From: an uncultured Lachnospiraceae bacterium
GTDB taxonomy: Bacteria; Bacillota_A; Clostridia; Lachnospirales; Lachnospiraceae
DNA: 17,516 bases
Reading direction: 5' to 3'
NCBI GenBank assembly: GCA_905200565.1
Contig: CAJKKX010000009.1
Location: 1-17,516 of the forward strand
Shown: positions 8,531 through 14,810 of the stretch, piece by piece
How positions within the stretch are numbered: position 1 is the first letter of the stretch
Layout of the letters: every line of letters starts with the position of its first letter
Position numbers and translations under genes: made by a program
Notes under the pieces: model-generated
The model's database searches: none
Told to the model about the DNA's origin: nothing
What the model saw: only the letters and a program-made list of their open reading frames with translations

Positions 8531-8678
8531 ATCGTTACCAGCATATTTTAACATCAGGAACATTATGTGTAAATAGGCAGAGCGTTATAACACAGCGTTA
8601 TAGCGTTATTTTTTTGCACAAAAATAAGCGAAGAAATCCAGTAAATACAAGCGTTACACGGTTTTCACAGAGCGTTAC
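8531..8678 (+). repeat. Iteron-like cluster of AGCGTTA octamers
   Basis: AGCGTTAT/C occurs at 8581, 8594, 8602, 8650 and 8671, all in the same orientation, with a one-mismatch copy (ATCGTTAC) at 8531. Spacings are irregular (13, 8, 48 and 21 bases between successive exact copies). The DNA is AT-rich and non-coding. Such short same-strand repeats are typical of replication-initiator or regulator binding arrays. A stray ATCGTTAC also occurs at 9452. Confidence 0.65.
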
Positions 8679-8724
8679 AAAAAGAAAAAATTCAATTCAA
8701 AAACTGTAAAAAATATGAATAGAT

Positions 8725-8826
8725 CAATGGGACAAAATTGTACGCAAAATAATATATGTCCCATTGGCGTATTTATGCGGTATTTCAGAGTTTTCCACAA
8801 AAAATTGTGGAAAAAGCAATGGGACA
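8725..8826. repeat. Three CAATGGGACA boxes, two direct and one inverted
   Basis: CAATGGGACA lies at 8725-8734 and 8817-8826 on the + strand, and its complement TGTCCCATTG lies at 8757-8766. The first and second make a 10-bp inverted repeat with a 22-base spacer; the first and third are direct repeats about 92 bases apart. The palindrome and spacing suggest protein-binding sites or recombinase arm sites, not coding sequence. Confidence 0.7.
8791..8814. other. Two facing DnaA-box-like sites (TTTTCCACA)
   Basis: TTTTCCACAA (8791-8800), spacer AAAA, TTGTGGAAAA (8805-8814) form a perfect 10-bp inverted repeat. Each arm differs by one base from the DnaA box TTATCCACA. An AT-only stretch (8827-8840) follows directly after the third CAATGGGACA box. 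With the iterons this resembles the layout of a theta-type replication origin, but a simple hairpin or repressor site is possible. Confidence 0.45.
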
Positions 8827-8842
8827 AAAAATATATAAAAAT

Positions 8843-8863
8843 GGGTAACAAGTAACCCAAAAA
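8843..8863 (+). repeat. Direct repeat, left copy, 3' of the Xre gene
   Basis: This 21-base stretch, beginning GGGTAACAAGTAACCC, matches 9350-9370 at 19 of 21 positions. The copy is itself an imperfect palindrome (GGGT.AC AA GT.ACCC). It lies 13 bases past the stop codon of the Xre gene. Confidence 0.7.
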
Positions 8864-8875
8864 AAGAGAAAAAAA

Positions 8876-9265
8876 TTAAGCTATTCCTATATCAGTTTTG
8901 TCCCCTGAATTTGATGATTTTCTTCGACTGTCTTTCCTTTTGATTTTCAATTCCATCATTTCTATTATTTCTTCTTGATCATCTGGATCAAGGCATCTGA
9001 AAAGTTGCAATAGATCATTCTCATGGGAAGAAAATATCTCATTTGTGATATCCTCATGGTGATTTTCTCCAGTCAAGATCCAGTCTATAGATACATGCAG
9101 AGCTTTTGACAAAGCTATCAATGCATTAGCTGACGGTGTTTTATTTCCGTTTTCGAAATCGCTTAAATTACCGTTAGATATACCACATATTTCTTTAATT
9201 TGAACCTGAGTGAGCTTTAGCTCTTTTCGCCTTTCTTTTATTCTACATCCTATCACGTTATCCAT
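8876..9265 (-). CDS. Xre-family transcriptional repressor
   Basis: DNA-binding protein of 129 residues of the lambda-repressor-like HTH class that controls phages, ICEs and plasmids. The ATG at 9263-9265 follows GGAGG by 6 bases on the minus strand. The HTH_3 domain spans about 8-66: RIKERRKELKLTQVQIKEIC, then GISNGNLSDFENGNKTPS and a SIDWILTG close. The C-terminal half is acidic and helical (CLDPDDQEEIIEMMELKIKRK) and ends in a polar tail, without a LexA-type peptidase domain, so induction would need an antirepressor or peptidase partner. Two operator-like palindromes lie immediately upstream around a divergent promoter, which implies that it represses the rightward genes and probably itself. 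Confidence 0.9.
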   Translation of the reverse strand: MDNVIGCRIKERRKELKLTQVQIKEICGISNGNLSDFENGNKTPSANALIALSKALHVSIDWILTGENHHEDITNEIFSSHENDLLQLFRCLDPDDQEEIIEMMELKIKRKDSRRKSSNSGDKTDIGIA

Positions 9266-9289
9266 TTAAACCTCCGATCTCCTAAATTA

Positions 9290-9310
9290 AATATCACAAA
9301 CGAGATATTT
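9290..9310. promoter_or_regulatory. Operator 1 (AATATC-N8-GATATT) near the repressor start
   Basis: AATATC and GATATT arms separated by 8 bases (AATATC at 9290-9295, GATATT at 9304-9309). Its complement matches operator 2 at 17 of 21 positions. It lies 25 bases upstream of the repressor's ATG, well placed for autoregulation. I see no clean -35/-10 pair for the leftward promoter. Confidence 0.65.
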
Positions 9311-9313
9311 TTG

Positions 9314-9342
9314 TTGACTAAATATCCCGAAAGTGATATTAT
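9314..9342 (+). promoter_or_regulatory. Divergent rightward promoter embedded in operator 2
   Basis: TTGACT (9314-9319), 17-bp spacer, TATTAT (9337-9342): a near-consensus promoter reading toward the small phage-type genes. Operator 2 occupies 9320-9340 (AATATC 9321-9326, GATATT 9335-9340), filling the spacer and most of the -10. Repressor bound there would exclude RNA polymerase. This is a classic lysogeny-type switch layout. Confidence 0.75.
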
Positions 9343-9349
9343 GTGTTTA

Positions 9350-9370
9350 GGGTAACAAATAACTCAAAAA
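9350..9370 (+). repeat. Direct repeat, right copy, in the rightward leader
   Basis: Begins GGGTAACAAATAACTC and matches the 8843-8863 copy at 19 of 21 positions, in the same orientation. It starts about where transcription from the promoter at 9314-9342 should begin. The two copies bracket the repressor gene and both operators. Confidence 0.7.
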
Positions 9371-9408
9371 TATCCTAACATATCAACCCGGATTTCTCAA
9401 CCGGAACC

Positions 9409-9422
9409 GCAGTGATCACTGC
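9409..9422. other. 14-bp perfect palindrome in the leader
   Basis: GCAGTGATCACTGC is self-complementary over all 14 bases. It lies in the otherwise featureless 9371-9494 leader between the promoter and the first small gene. It could be a protein-binding site. As RNA it would leave almost no loop, so a terminator is unlikely. Confidence 0.4.
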
Positions 9423-9494
9423 AAAATAAAGCCGATCTGAAGGCAGGAACAATCGTTACAGAAAAGAAAACAGAATTGAAAGGGGACGATCAAG

Positions 9495-9671
9495 ATCAAA
9501 AACGGGAAAAGACCGACGCTGCAGCAGAAGAAGCTGATGAGATCCCATGGACTTGTTCCGGAGAACTGGCTGGTGGTAAAGAACACACAGGAGTATCTGG
9601 AAGTGGTCAGCAGGATATCTCTGAAGAAGATCGGAGGGAAGCCGAAGCTCCGGAAACTGATTAAGGAATAG
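9495..9671 (+). CDS. Small phage-type protein of the DUF6906 kind, with ATC in the start position
   Basis: The 58-residue frame opens KNGKRPTLQQKK and continues with GLVPENWLVVKNTQEYLEVV, the hallmark of a very common small phage/prophage protein (DUF6906, function unknown). Family members start MKNGKRPT; here the codon in the Met position (9495-9497) is ATC, and an in-frame TGA at 9477-9479 leaves no ATG, GTG or TTG upstream. A ribosome site AAGGGG (9480-9485) sits 9 bases before the ATC, correct for initiation there. It therefore either starts at a rare ATC or has lost its start by a G-to-C change. The next gene begins 12 bases after its stop, as in phage early operons. An overlapping frame at 9476-9664 is a low-complexity shadow. 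Confidence 0.7.
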   Translation: MKNGKRPTLQQKKLMRSHGLVPENWLVVKNTQEYLEVVSRISLKKIGGKPKLRKLIKE

Positions 9672-9683
9672 AGGGGCGGAGGA

Positions 9684-10061
9684 ATGAAAAAGAGTGAATA
9701 CATATCCGGATTTCTTGATTTCATGCGCGAGTCGATGATGGAGTATGAAATCGCAAGGACAAGGCAGGCGGATGCGGATAACGAAACTCAGGATCTACTC
9801 CACCGTCTGGAACTGCACGATGACAGCTATCACGACATGGCGAGGATATCAAAGGAATTAAAGAGGGTAAGGCAGGAACGAAGAAATGCTAAAGATACGA
9901 TCAGCGAACTTGAACCAGTCCGAAAGTGGTCTGAGGAAAATGCCAAGGCATTGAAATCATTGGAACAGCTGCTGGGCGCGGTCAGGAAAGCTGAGAAGGC
10001 AACACAGAACCGTTTCTATACGGAGCGGACGGATGCAGTGGAAAGGACAATAAAAAAGTGA
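9684..10061 (+). CDS. Phage-type coiled-coil protein, function unknown
   Basis: A 125-residue hydrophilic, mostly helical protein. ATG 9684 is preceded by GAGGGGCGGAGGA. It opens MKKSEYISGFLDFMRESMME; the middle reads LLHRLELHDDSYHDMARISK; the second half is a charged coiled coil (KELKRVRQERRNAKDTISEL, then KALKSLEQLLGAVRKAEK). I recognise this pattern from early-region operons of Firmicute phages, where it commonly follows the DUF6906 gene. No enzymatic motif or membrane segment is visible. It lies in the rightward transcript from the promoter at 9314-9342, and its TGA overlaps the next GTG start. Confidence 0.85.
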   Translation: MKKSEYISGFLDFMRESMMEYEIARTRQADADNETQDLLHRLELHDDSYHDMARISKELKRVRQERRNAKDTISELEPVRKWSEENAKALKSLEQLLGAVRKAEKATQNRFYTERTDAVERTIKK

Positions 10062-10264
10062 AAATTAGTATCAGTATGGAAATAGACGGAAGAAATGCTT
10101 CTGATGTCAGAGCTGCTAAAGAAATCATAGAAGAAGTTGGGAAGAAAGGAATAAAACTTGCATATGAAAACGGCTGCGAGGGCAGACCTGACGAAGGGCT
10201 GCCCTACACTTCAAAACATATTATTCCAGAAAACTTTCTCGGACTTCATGAAGTGCTCCGATAA
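10058..10264 (+). CDS. Small hypothetical protein, possibly 3'-truncated
   Basis: A 68-residue frame starting at GTG 10058, coupled to the preceding gene by a GTGA overlap, with GGAAAGGA about 10 bases upstream. It reads MKISISMEIDGRNASDVRAA and then a KEIIEEVGKKGIK helix, a plausible alpha/beta fold of unknown function. The last 14 codons run antisense into a convergent gene (10221-10484). The tail may therefore be a fusion created by recombination and not the native C-terminus. Confidence 0.6.
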   Translation: MKISISMEIDGRNASDVRAAKEIIEEVGKKGIKLAYENGCEGRPDEGLPYTSKHIIPENFLGLHEVLR

Positions 10265-10484
10265 TAGCTCGCGAGTATTCGTTACAGAGAGCTTCATCAG
10301 CACGAAAGATTTCTTCGGCAACACGCTGAATGACGCGCTGCTGGTCATGAGTAAAAGCGTCTGGAAAAATATCAAATGCACGTTTTTGGATGTTATGCTC
10401 TAAAATTTCCTGATGCTCCAGATAAACATCACGCACATAAGTACGTATGTAATCAGCAAGAGACTCCAACTGTGATCCATTCAT
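10221..10484 (-). CDS. Small helical hypothetical protein, mobile-element associated
   Basis: An 87-residue frame on the minus strand; ATG 10482-10484 follows AAAGGCGG by about 8 bases. It opens MNGSQLESLADYIRTYVRDV and continues with EHQEILEHNIQKRAFDIFPD, HDQQRVIQRVAEEIFRADEA and a Cys-Asn-Glu-Tyr turn. The composition is that of a real soluble helical protein. No motif gives a function. It converges on and overlaps the 10058-10264 frame by 44 bases. A weak minus-strand promoter may lie in 10500-10545. Confidence 0.65.
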   Translation of the reverse strand: MNGSQLESLADYIRTYVRDVYLEHQEILEHNIQKRAFDIFPDAFTHDQQRVIQRVAEEIFRADEALCNEYSRAIIGALHEVRESFLE

Positions 10485-11169
10485 AAATAAAACCGCCTTT
10501 CGTTTTTATTAAGTGTATCACATGAGGAAGATAATTGAAACAAGAAGAAGGTGAGAAGATGGCAGCGTCTCCGGAATTTATGTGGTAAACGAATACACGC
10601 TCGGAGAGGACACGGAGATTGTGGACTATGGAGATTATTCCGCTGTAAAAAATCTTTCCACGGAGGACGAAATCCTTCTGGAGGACGGCAAGGTGACGGT
10701 GAATGCGGCAAAGGGGAGATTTCTTTACCAGGGCGACATGGCGGATACAACGCTGCCCTGGCTGATTGACATTTCCTATACGCTGGACGGCAAAGAAATT
10801 ACCGCGGAAGAGCTTCCAGGCAAAAGCGGAGCACTTAAAATTTCGGTGTCGGTGAAGGACAATCCGGCTTCGGACGACGAGTTTTTTGACAATTATCTGA
10901 TGCAGGCGACGGTGACGCTGGATACGGAGAAATGCAGCAATATCCGGGCGGACGGCGCGACAGAGGCAAACGTCGGCAAGGACCGTCAGATTTTATATAA
11001 TATCATGGCGGGGCAGGAAAAGGAATTTACGATAAGCGCCGACGTGACAGAGTTTGAGATGGATGCGCTTTCCTTCCAGGCGGTGCCGATGTCTTTTGAT
11101 ATCGATGTGGATTCTCTGGACACAAGCTCGATTACGGAAAAAACGGATGAGATCAAGGATGCGGCGGAG

Positions 11170-11555
11170 GAATTTGACGACGGAGCGGGCGAGTTGGACG
11201 ATGGCGCGCAGGAGCTTCTGGACGGCGTAGAGGAATTGAAGGACGGTGCAGAGGAACTGGAGGACGGCGCTTCGGATTTGAGCAGCGGCACGGGAGAGCT
11301 GGTATCCGGAGCAGGCGAGCTGTCTTCCGGTACCGGTGAGCTGGTTTCCGGGGCAAATGAGCTGTACTCCGGAGCGGCTTCCTTAAACAGCGGACTGAAA
11401 ACATTAAACAGCGGGGCAAAGTCTTTGAATAAGGGTATCCAGAGCGCTGCGTCGGGCGCACAGGCGGCGCAGAAGGGTGCGAAGGAGCTTGCGGAAGGGG
11501 CAAAGGAGGCTGCTGAGGGCAGCATGGAGTTAAAGGATGGTTCACAGACGCTGGC
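11170..11555 (+). repeat. Heptad-repeat array 1 inside the surface-protein gene
   Basis: About eighteen 21-base units encoding seven-residue repeats with Leu and Gly three positions apart, for example ELVSGAG / ELSSGTG / ELVSGAN. Codons vary between units, so the repeat is stronger in protein than in DNA. The GAG CTG ... TCC GGN core recurs at DNA level around 11295-11370. Confidence 0.85.
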
Positions 11556-12228
11556 GGATAGCCTTAAGCAGCTTCAGACGGGCGCAGGCAGCCTGCAGGC
11601 GGCACTGAACACGCTGACGGAAAATTCACCGGAGCTTACCAGTGGATCGTCGCAGATTCAGGCGGCGCTTCTGCAGATTCAGAAGAGCCTGGACGGCATC
11701 ACGGTCGGAACAGAGCAGATGCAGACGCTGCTTGACAGTTCCACCGCTATTCTGACGGCAATCGGGCAGGCGGCGGACGGCGCGCAGGCGGTATCCGACG
11801 GACTGACAACGATCCAGGGCAGCTATGGTCAGATAAATGAGCTGGAGACACAGAACAGCAATGCGTCTGCTTCTTTAAGAGGAATCGCCGCAAAGGCATC
11901 GGGAATTTATGGCGCACTGGATGATAAGACGAAGCAGTTGATCAGTACAATGACCGGCGTGGATGTCCAGGGCACGATCAGTATGGTGTATAATATTGCG
12001 GACCTTCTGGACGGCAATACAACGGCATTTGAATCCTTAAAGGGCGGCATCGATGCGGCAGGCACAGGCATGGCGGAGCTGGAGCAGCAGTACCAGCTTT
12101 TCGATGCGGAGGTACAGAAGCTGCCGGTGGTGCTGGAGAACATGATTACGGCAAACATGGAGCCGCTGAAAGAGGGTATTGACCAGCTTGTAACGGCGGA
12201 CGCCACGCTGAACGCAGGCATCCAGGAA

Positions 12229-12690
12229 TACACAGAAGGCGTTCAGGCGGTTAAGGAAGGCTATGATGCGCTGTATACGGCATTTGGACAGGTGACGGAA
12301 GGCACTGCATCCCTGGCAGAGGGCGCGGAGGCGCTTGCGGAAGGCAACCGCGAGCTTGCCGATGGTTCAAAGGAGCTTTACAGCGGAACAAAATCACTTA
12401 CCTCCGGGGCAAAACAGCTTGCCTCCGGCTCCAAAGAGCTGGCATCCGGAGCGGGAAGTGCCGCAAAGGGCGCGTCGCAGCTTCAGTCCGGCGCTGGCAG
12501 CCTGGCAGGGGGCGCAGATGCGCTGCGTCAGGGCGCAGGCTCCCTCTACAGCGGGACCGTTACGCTGCAGGACGGCGCAACACAGCTCTATGACGGTACC
12601 GTGGAGCTGTCGGACGGCGTTTCGGATCTGTATGACGGCGTTGTGGAGCTGAAAGACGGCACCGCAGAGCTGAAGGACGGCACAAACGAG
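12229..12690 (+). repeat. Heptad-repeat array 2 inside the surface-protein gene
   Basis: A second run of seven-residue x-Leu-x-x-Gly units (ALAEGNR / ELADGSK / ELYSGTK / SLTSGAK and onward), ending in DGTAELKDGTNEF. It is separated from array 1 by about 225 residues of helical, non-heptad sequence. The two arrays could form long parallel rods. Confidence 0.85.
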
Positions 12691-12945
12691 TTCGTGGAAA
12701 AGACGCAGGACATCGACGAGACTATTGATGAAGAAATCGACAAGGCAGTCGACAAAATAGCCGGCGGCGACTTCGAACCGGTTTCCTTCACCTCAGAGAA
12801 AAATGAAAACATCGGTCTGGTACAGTTTGTCATGAAAACAGAATCCATTACCATACCGGAGGTGGAAGAAACGGAGACAGAGGAAGTGGAAGAAAGCATT
12901 TCGGAGAAGCTGAGGGATTTATTCTAACGGCAGAAATATAAATTT

Positions 12946-12983
12946 AAGCCCCTTTGTCAGGCAAAAGCCTGATGAAGGGGCTT
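12946..12983. terminator. Bidirectional terminator between convergent genes
   Basis: A 17-bp stem (12946-12962 with 12967-12983) is fully paired, with two G-T wobbles and an AAAA loop. T-rich sequence follows on the minus strand (TTAAATTTATATTTC), with a weaker run on the plus strand. It lies exactly between the + gene ending at 12927 and the - gene ending at 12994. Confidence 0.88.
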
Positions 12984-12993
12984 ATTCTGATCA

Positions 12994-13815
12994 TTATCCT
13001 TTAATGGCTCCGGCAGCAATTCCTTTTATGATATGCTTCTGCATGACGATGTAGAAGATAATGATAGGAATGCTGGAAATAAGAAAGTTTGCAAGGATCA
13101 GATTCCACTGATTGGTATAGGTTCCGAAGAAATATCGCTGGGACAGGGGCAGCGTCATGGGCTTTCCGTTTCCGTATACAAGAAAGGCCACCAGAAACTC
13201 GCCCCATACCCACAGGGCGTTTAATACAGCCACCGTTGCCAGAATAGGTTTCATGAGCGGAAGCACAATGGTAAACAACATTCTTCCTCTGGAAGCGCCG
13301 TCGATGATAGCGGATTCCTCGATTTCCCTGGACATGCCGACACAGTAGCTGCGGCAAAGGAAAATGGGGACGGGCATCCCTAAAGCAAGATACACCAGAA
13401 TCAGACCAAGAAGGTTGTTGACCAGATGAAGATCCCGGATTACCACAATGAGAGCGACCATATACACCTGGAAAGGCACAAACAGGGTAGACATGATGAC
13501 CAGCACCAGGATCCGGCATAATTTGCTGTCCCATCTGGCGAGGGCGTATCCGGTTATCGCCGCTACCAGCACTGTCAGAGAGGTAGTTACGATCACCACA
13601 AACAAGCTGCAGAAAAAGGAGGACACAAAATTACTCTCCGTTATGATCTGCACGAAGTTTCCCAGATACAGGGAGGAGGGCAGTGCGATGGCTGAAGTCA
13701 TGATCTCGCCCTTTGTCTTAAAGGAATTTATGAGAACCAGAACCAGCGGCGCCGCAAATATCAGAGCAAGGATCCATACGGCGACTGTCAGCAAAACAAT
13801 ATGTCTTTTTTTCAT
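12994..13815 (-). CDS. CUT1 sugar ABC transporter permease, MalG type
   Basis: Inner-membrane half-channel of 273 residues, the last gene of the leftward operon. ATG 13813-13815 overlaps the stop of the partner permease (ATGA) and follows GAGGAGAGG. Helix 1 is IVLLTVAVWILALIFAAPLV, followed by the expected INSFKTKGEIMTSA loop. The EAA motif reads REIEESAIIDGASRGRMLFT and ends LPLMKP. The tail has YTNQWNLILANFLISSIPII and ends KGIAAGAIKG, so the sixth helix is intact, unlike the corresponding permease at 6127-6960. The substrate is unknown; the ATPase must come from elsewhere. Confidence 0.94.
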   Translation of the reverse strand: MKKRHIVLLTVAVWILALIFAAPLVLVLINSFKTKGEIMTSAIALPSSLYLGNFVQIITESNFVSSFFCSLFVVIVTTSLTVLVAAITGYALARWDSKLCRILVLVIMSTLFVPFQVYMVALIVVIRDLHLVNNLLGLILVYLALGMPVPIFLCRSYCVGMSREIEESAIIDGASRGRMLFTIVLPLMKPILATVAVLNALWVWGEFLVAFLVYGNGKPMTLPLSQRYFFGTYTNQWNLILANFLISSIPIIIFYIVMQKHIIKGIAAGAIKG

Positions 13816-14678
13816 CCCAACCTCTCCTCTCTTTTTCTCATGAGCAGATTCAGCCCCAGACTGATACCGCCGATGATGATAAACAGTATCATGGCCTGTG
13901 CCGAAGCGTAGCCGTTGCGGTTAGCGTTAAATGCCGTCATATAGATCTTGTAAACCATGGTGGCAGAGGAGCCTACCGGTCCGCCGCTGGTCATGGTATA
14001 GGGCAGCTCAAACACCTTCATATGGGCTGCCACGGATAAGATCAGACAGGTGATGATGGTAGGAGAGATCAGCGGCAGCTTGATGTGGCGCAGGATCTGC
14101 CGCGTATTTGCCCCGTCGATTCTTGCCGCTTCTATCAGATCGTCTGATATTCCCTGCAGCGCTGCAATATAAATTACCATATAGTAACCTGCGCAGTTCC
14201 AGATGCCGGCTGCCGCAAGAGCAGGGATCACGGTATTTTTATTTCCGAGCAAAGCAATGCTCTTCATCCCCAGGGCGGCAAATACGTCAGGAAGAACCTG
14301 CTGATAGATGAAGCACCAGATGTAGCCTACCACCAGAAGGCTCATCATATTAGGCACAAAGAAAAATGTCCTAAGTACGGCTTTGCACCTGATCCTGGAA
14401 TCCAGAAGAAGCGCAAGCAGCAATGACAGAAGGTTTCCGATTACTACGGTAATCAATGCATATTTCAGCGTTACGCCGATGGTTTTTGTGAAGGTTTTGT
14501 CGGTAAACGCCTCAAGATAATTTTTCCATCCAACAAAATTGTAGGTAGTCTTCATTCCATAGGAGTCTGTGAAGGACAGCCACATGCTCTGGACCACCGG
14601 CACAATAAAGAATACCACAAAAAGGATGATAGCAGGCATCAGCAATGCCATATAAAAGGTATTTTGTTTCTTTCTCAT
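13812..14678 (-). CDS. CUT1 sugar ABC transporter permease, MalF type
   Basis: Half-channel protein of 288 residues, partner of the MalG-type permease it overlaps. The ATG at 14676-14678 follows AAGGAG by 6 bases. A short basic N-terminus (MRKKQN) precedes a first helix rich in Ile, Val and Phe ending IVPVVQSMW. FVGWKNYLEAFTDKTF is typical of the family's periplasmic loop. The EAA loop reads DLIEAARIDGANTRQILRHI and ends LPLISP. The C-terminal end (LGLNLLMRKREERLG) is cytoplasmic. It follows the binding-protein gene after a 132-bp gap that contains a stem-loop. Confidence 0.94.
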   Translation of the reverse strand: MRKKQNTFYMALLMPAIILFVVFFIVPVVQSMWLSFTDSYGMKTTYNFVGWKNYLEAFTDKTFTKTIGVTLKYALITVVIGNLLSLLLALLLDSRIRCKAVLRTFFFVPNMMSLLVVGYIWCFIYQQVLPDVFAALGMKSIALLGNKNTVIPALAAAGIWNCAGYYMVIYIAALQGISDDLIEAARIDGANTRQILRHIKLPLISPTIITCLILSVAAHMKVFELPYTMTSGGPVGSSATMVYKIYMTAFNANRNGYASAQAMILFIIIGGISLGLNLLMRKREERLG

Positions 14679-14729
14679 GTTTCGCTCCTTTTCCCGATTC
14701 TGCGATCTCCCTGTCGTTTTGATTTCAGA

Positions 14730-14765
14730 AAATGCCCCAATGATTCATGCATCACTGAGGCATTT
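14730..14765. terminator. Intergenic stem-loop between binding-protein and permease genes (minus-strand transcript)
   Basis: Arms 14730-14743 and 14752-14765 pair at 12 of 14 positions around an 8-base loop. No T-run follows on the minus strand, so it is more likely an mRNA-stabilising or processing hairpin than a full terminator. It would favour binding-protein over permease expression, echoing the hairpin at 5201-5229 in the other operon. Confidence 0.5.
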
Positions 14766-14810
14766 CCCATTATTTCTTATCACATATCATTTTTTCGGAT
14801 AAATCTGCGT

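Larger units (their letters stand above)
10555..12927 (+). pseudogene. Leu-x-x-Gly heptad-repeat surface protein, 5'-truncated
   Basis: The frame is open from GAA 10555 and reads EDGSVSGIYVVNEYTLGEDT, which in comparable clostridial proteins follows a signal peptide. Here the codon before it is TGA (10552-10554), and no signal peptide, ribosome site or good start exists. The first usable in-frame start is GTG 10582, which would give 781 residues. Two long arrays of x-Leu-x-x-Gly heptads (DGAQELLDGVEELKDGAEEL style) occupy residues about 197-325 and 550-703, flanking a helical central region. The C-terminus is acidic (EETETEEVEESI) and ends LRDLF without a membrane helix. Related YhgE/Pip-like heptad proteins are often linked to MMPL/RND-type exporters at the cell surface; no such partner remains here. 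Loss of the signal peptide implies no export, so I call it a pseudogene. Internal expression from GTG 10582 cannot be excluded. Confidence 0.75.

Noticed and set aside
8531..8678. CRISPR-like short repeats
   Set aside because: Repeat units are only 8 bases, spacings are irregular (8-48), and there are no cas genes.
8296..8709. A 137-codon + strand frame (includes PPKTLDFQRFF)
   Set aside because: It runs through the orphan promoter, palindrome, terminator and repeat cluster, has no ribosome site, and its motif is just the translation of the terminator hairpin.
9476..9664. A 62-codon + strand frame overlapping the DUF6906-like gene
   Set aside because: Low-complexity, charged composition. 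The alternative frame at 9495-9671 has recognisable family sequence and a well-placed ribosome site.
10522..10554. ATG 10522 as the start of the heptad-repeat protein, interrupted by TGA 10552
   Set aside because: The ten codons (MRKIIETRRR) do not form a signal peptide and no ribosome site precedes them; chance in-frame ATG.
8512..10557. att-type direct repeats at the edges of the accessory segment
   Set aside because: Comparison by eye of the two flanks found only short purine-rich similarities, not a convincing core.
10986..11525. Antisense frames over the heptad arrays, rich in Ser, Ala and Pro
   Set aside because: They are the complement of GC-rich heptad repeats, with no independent start signal.
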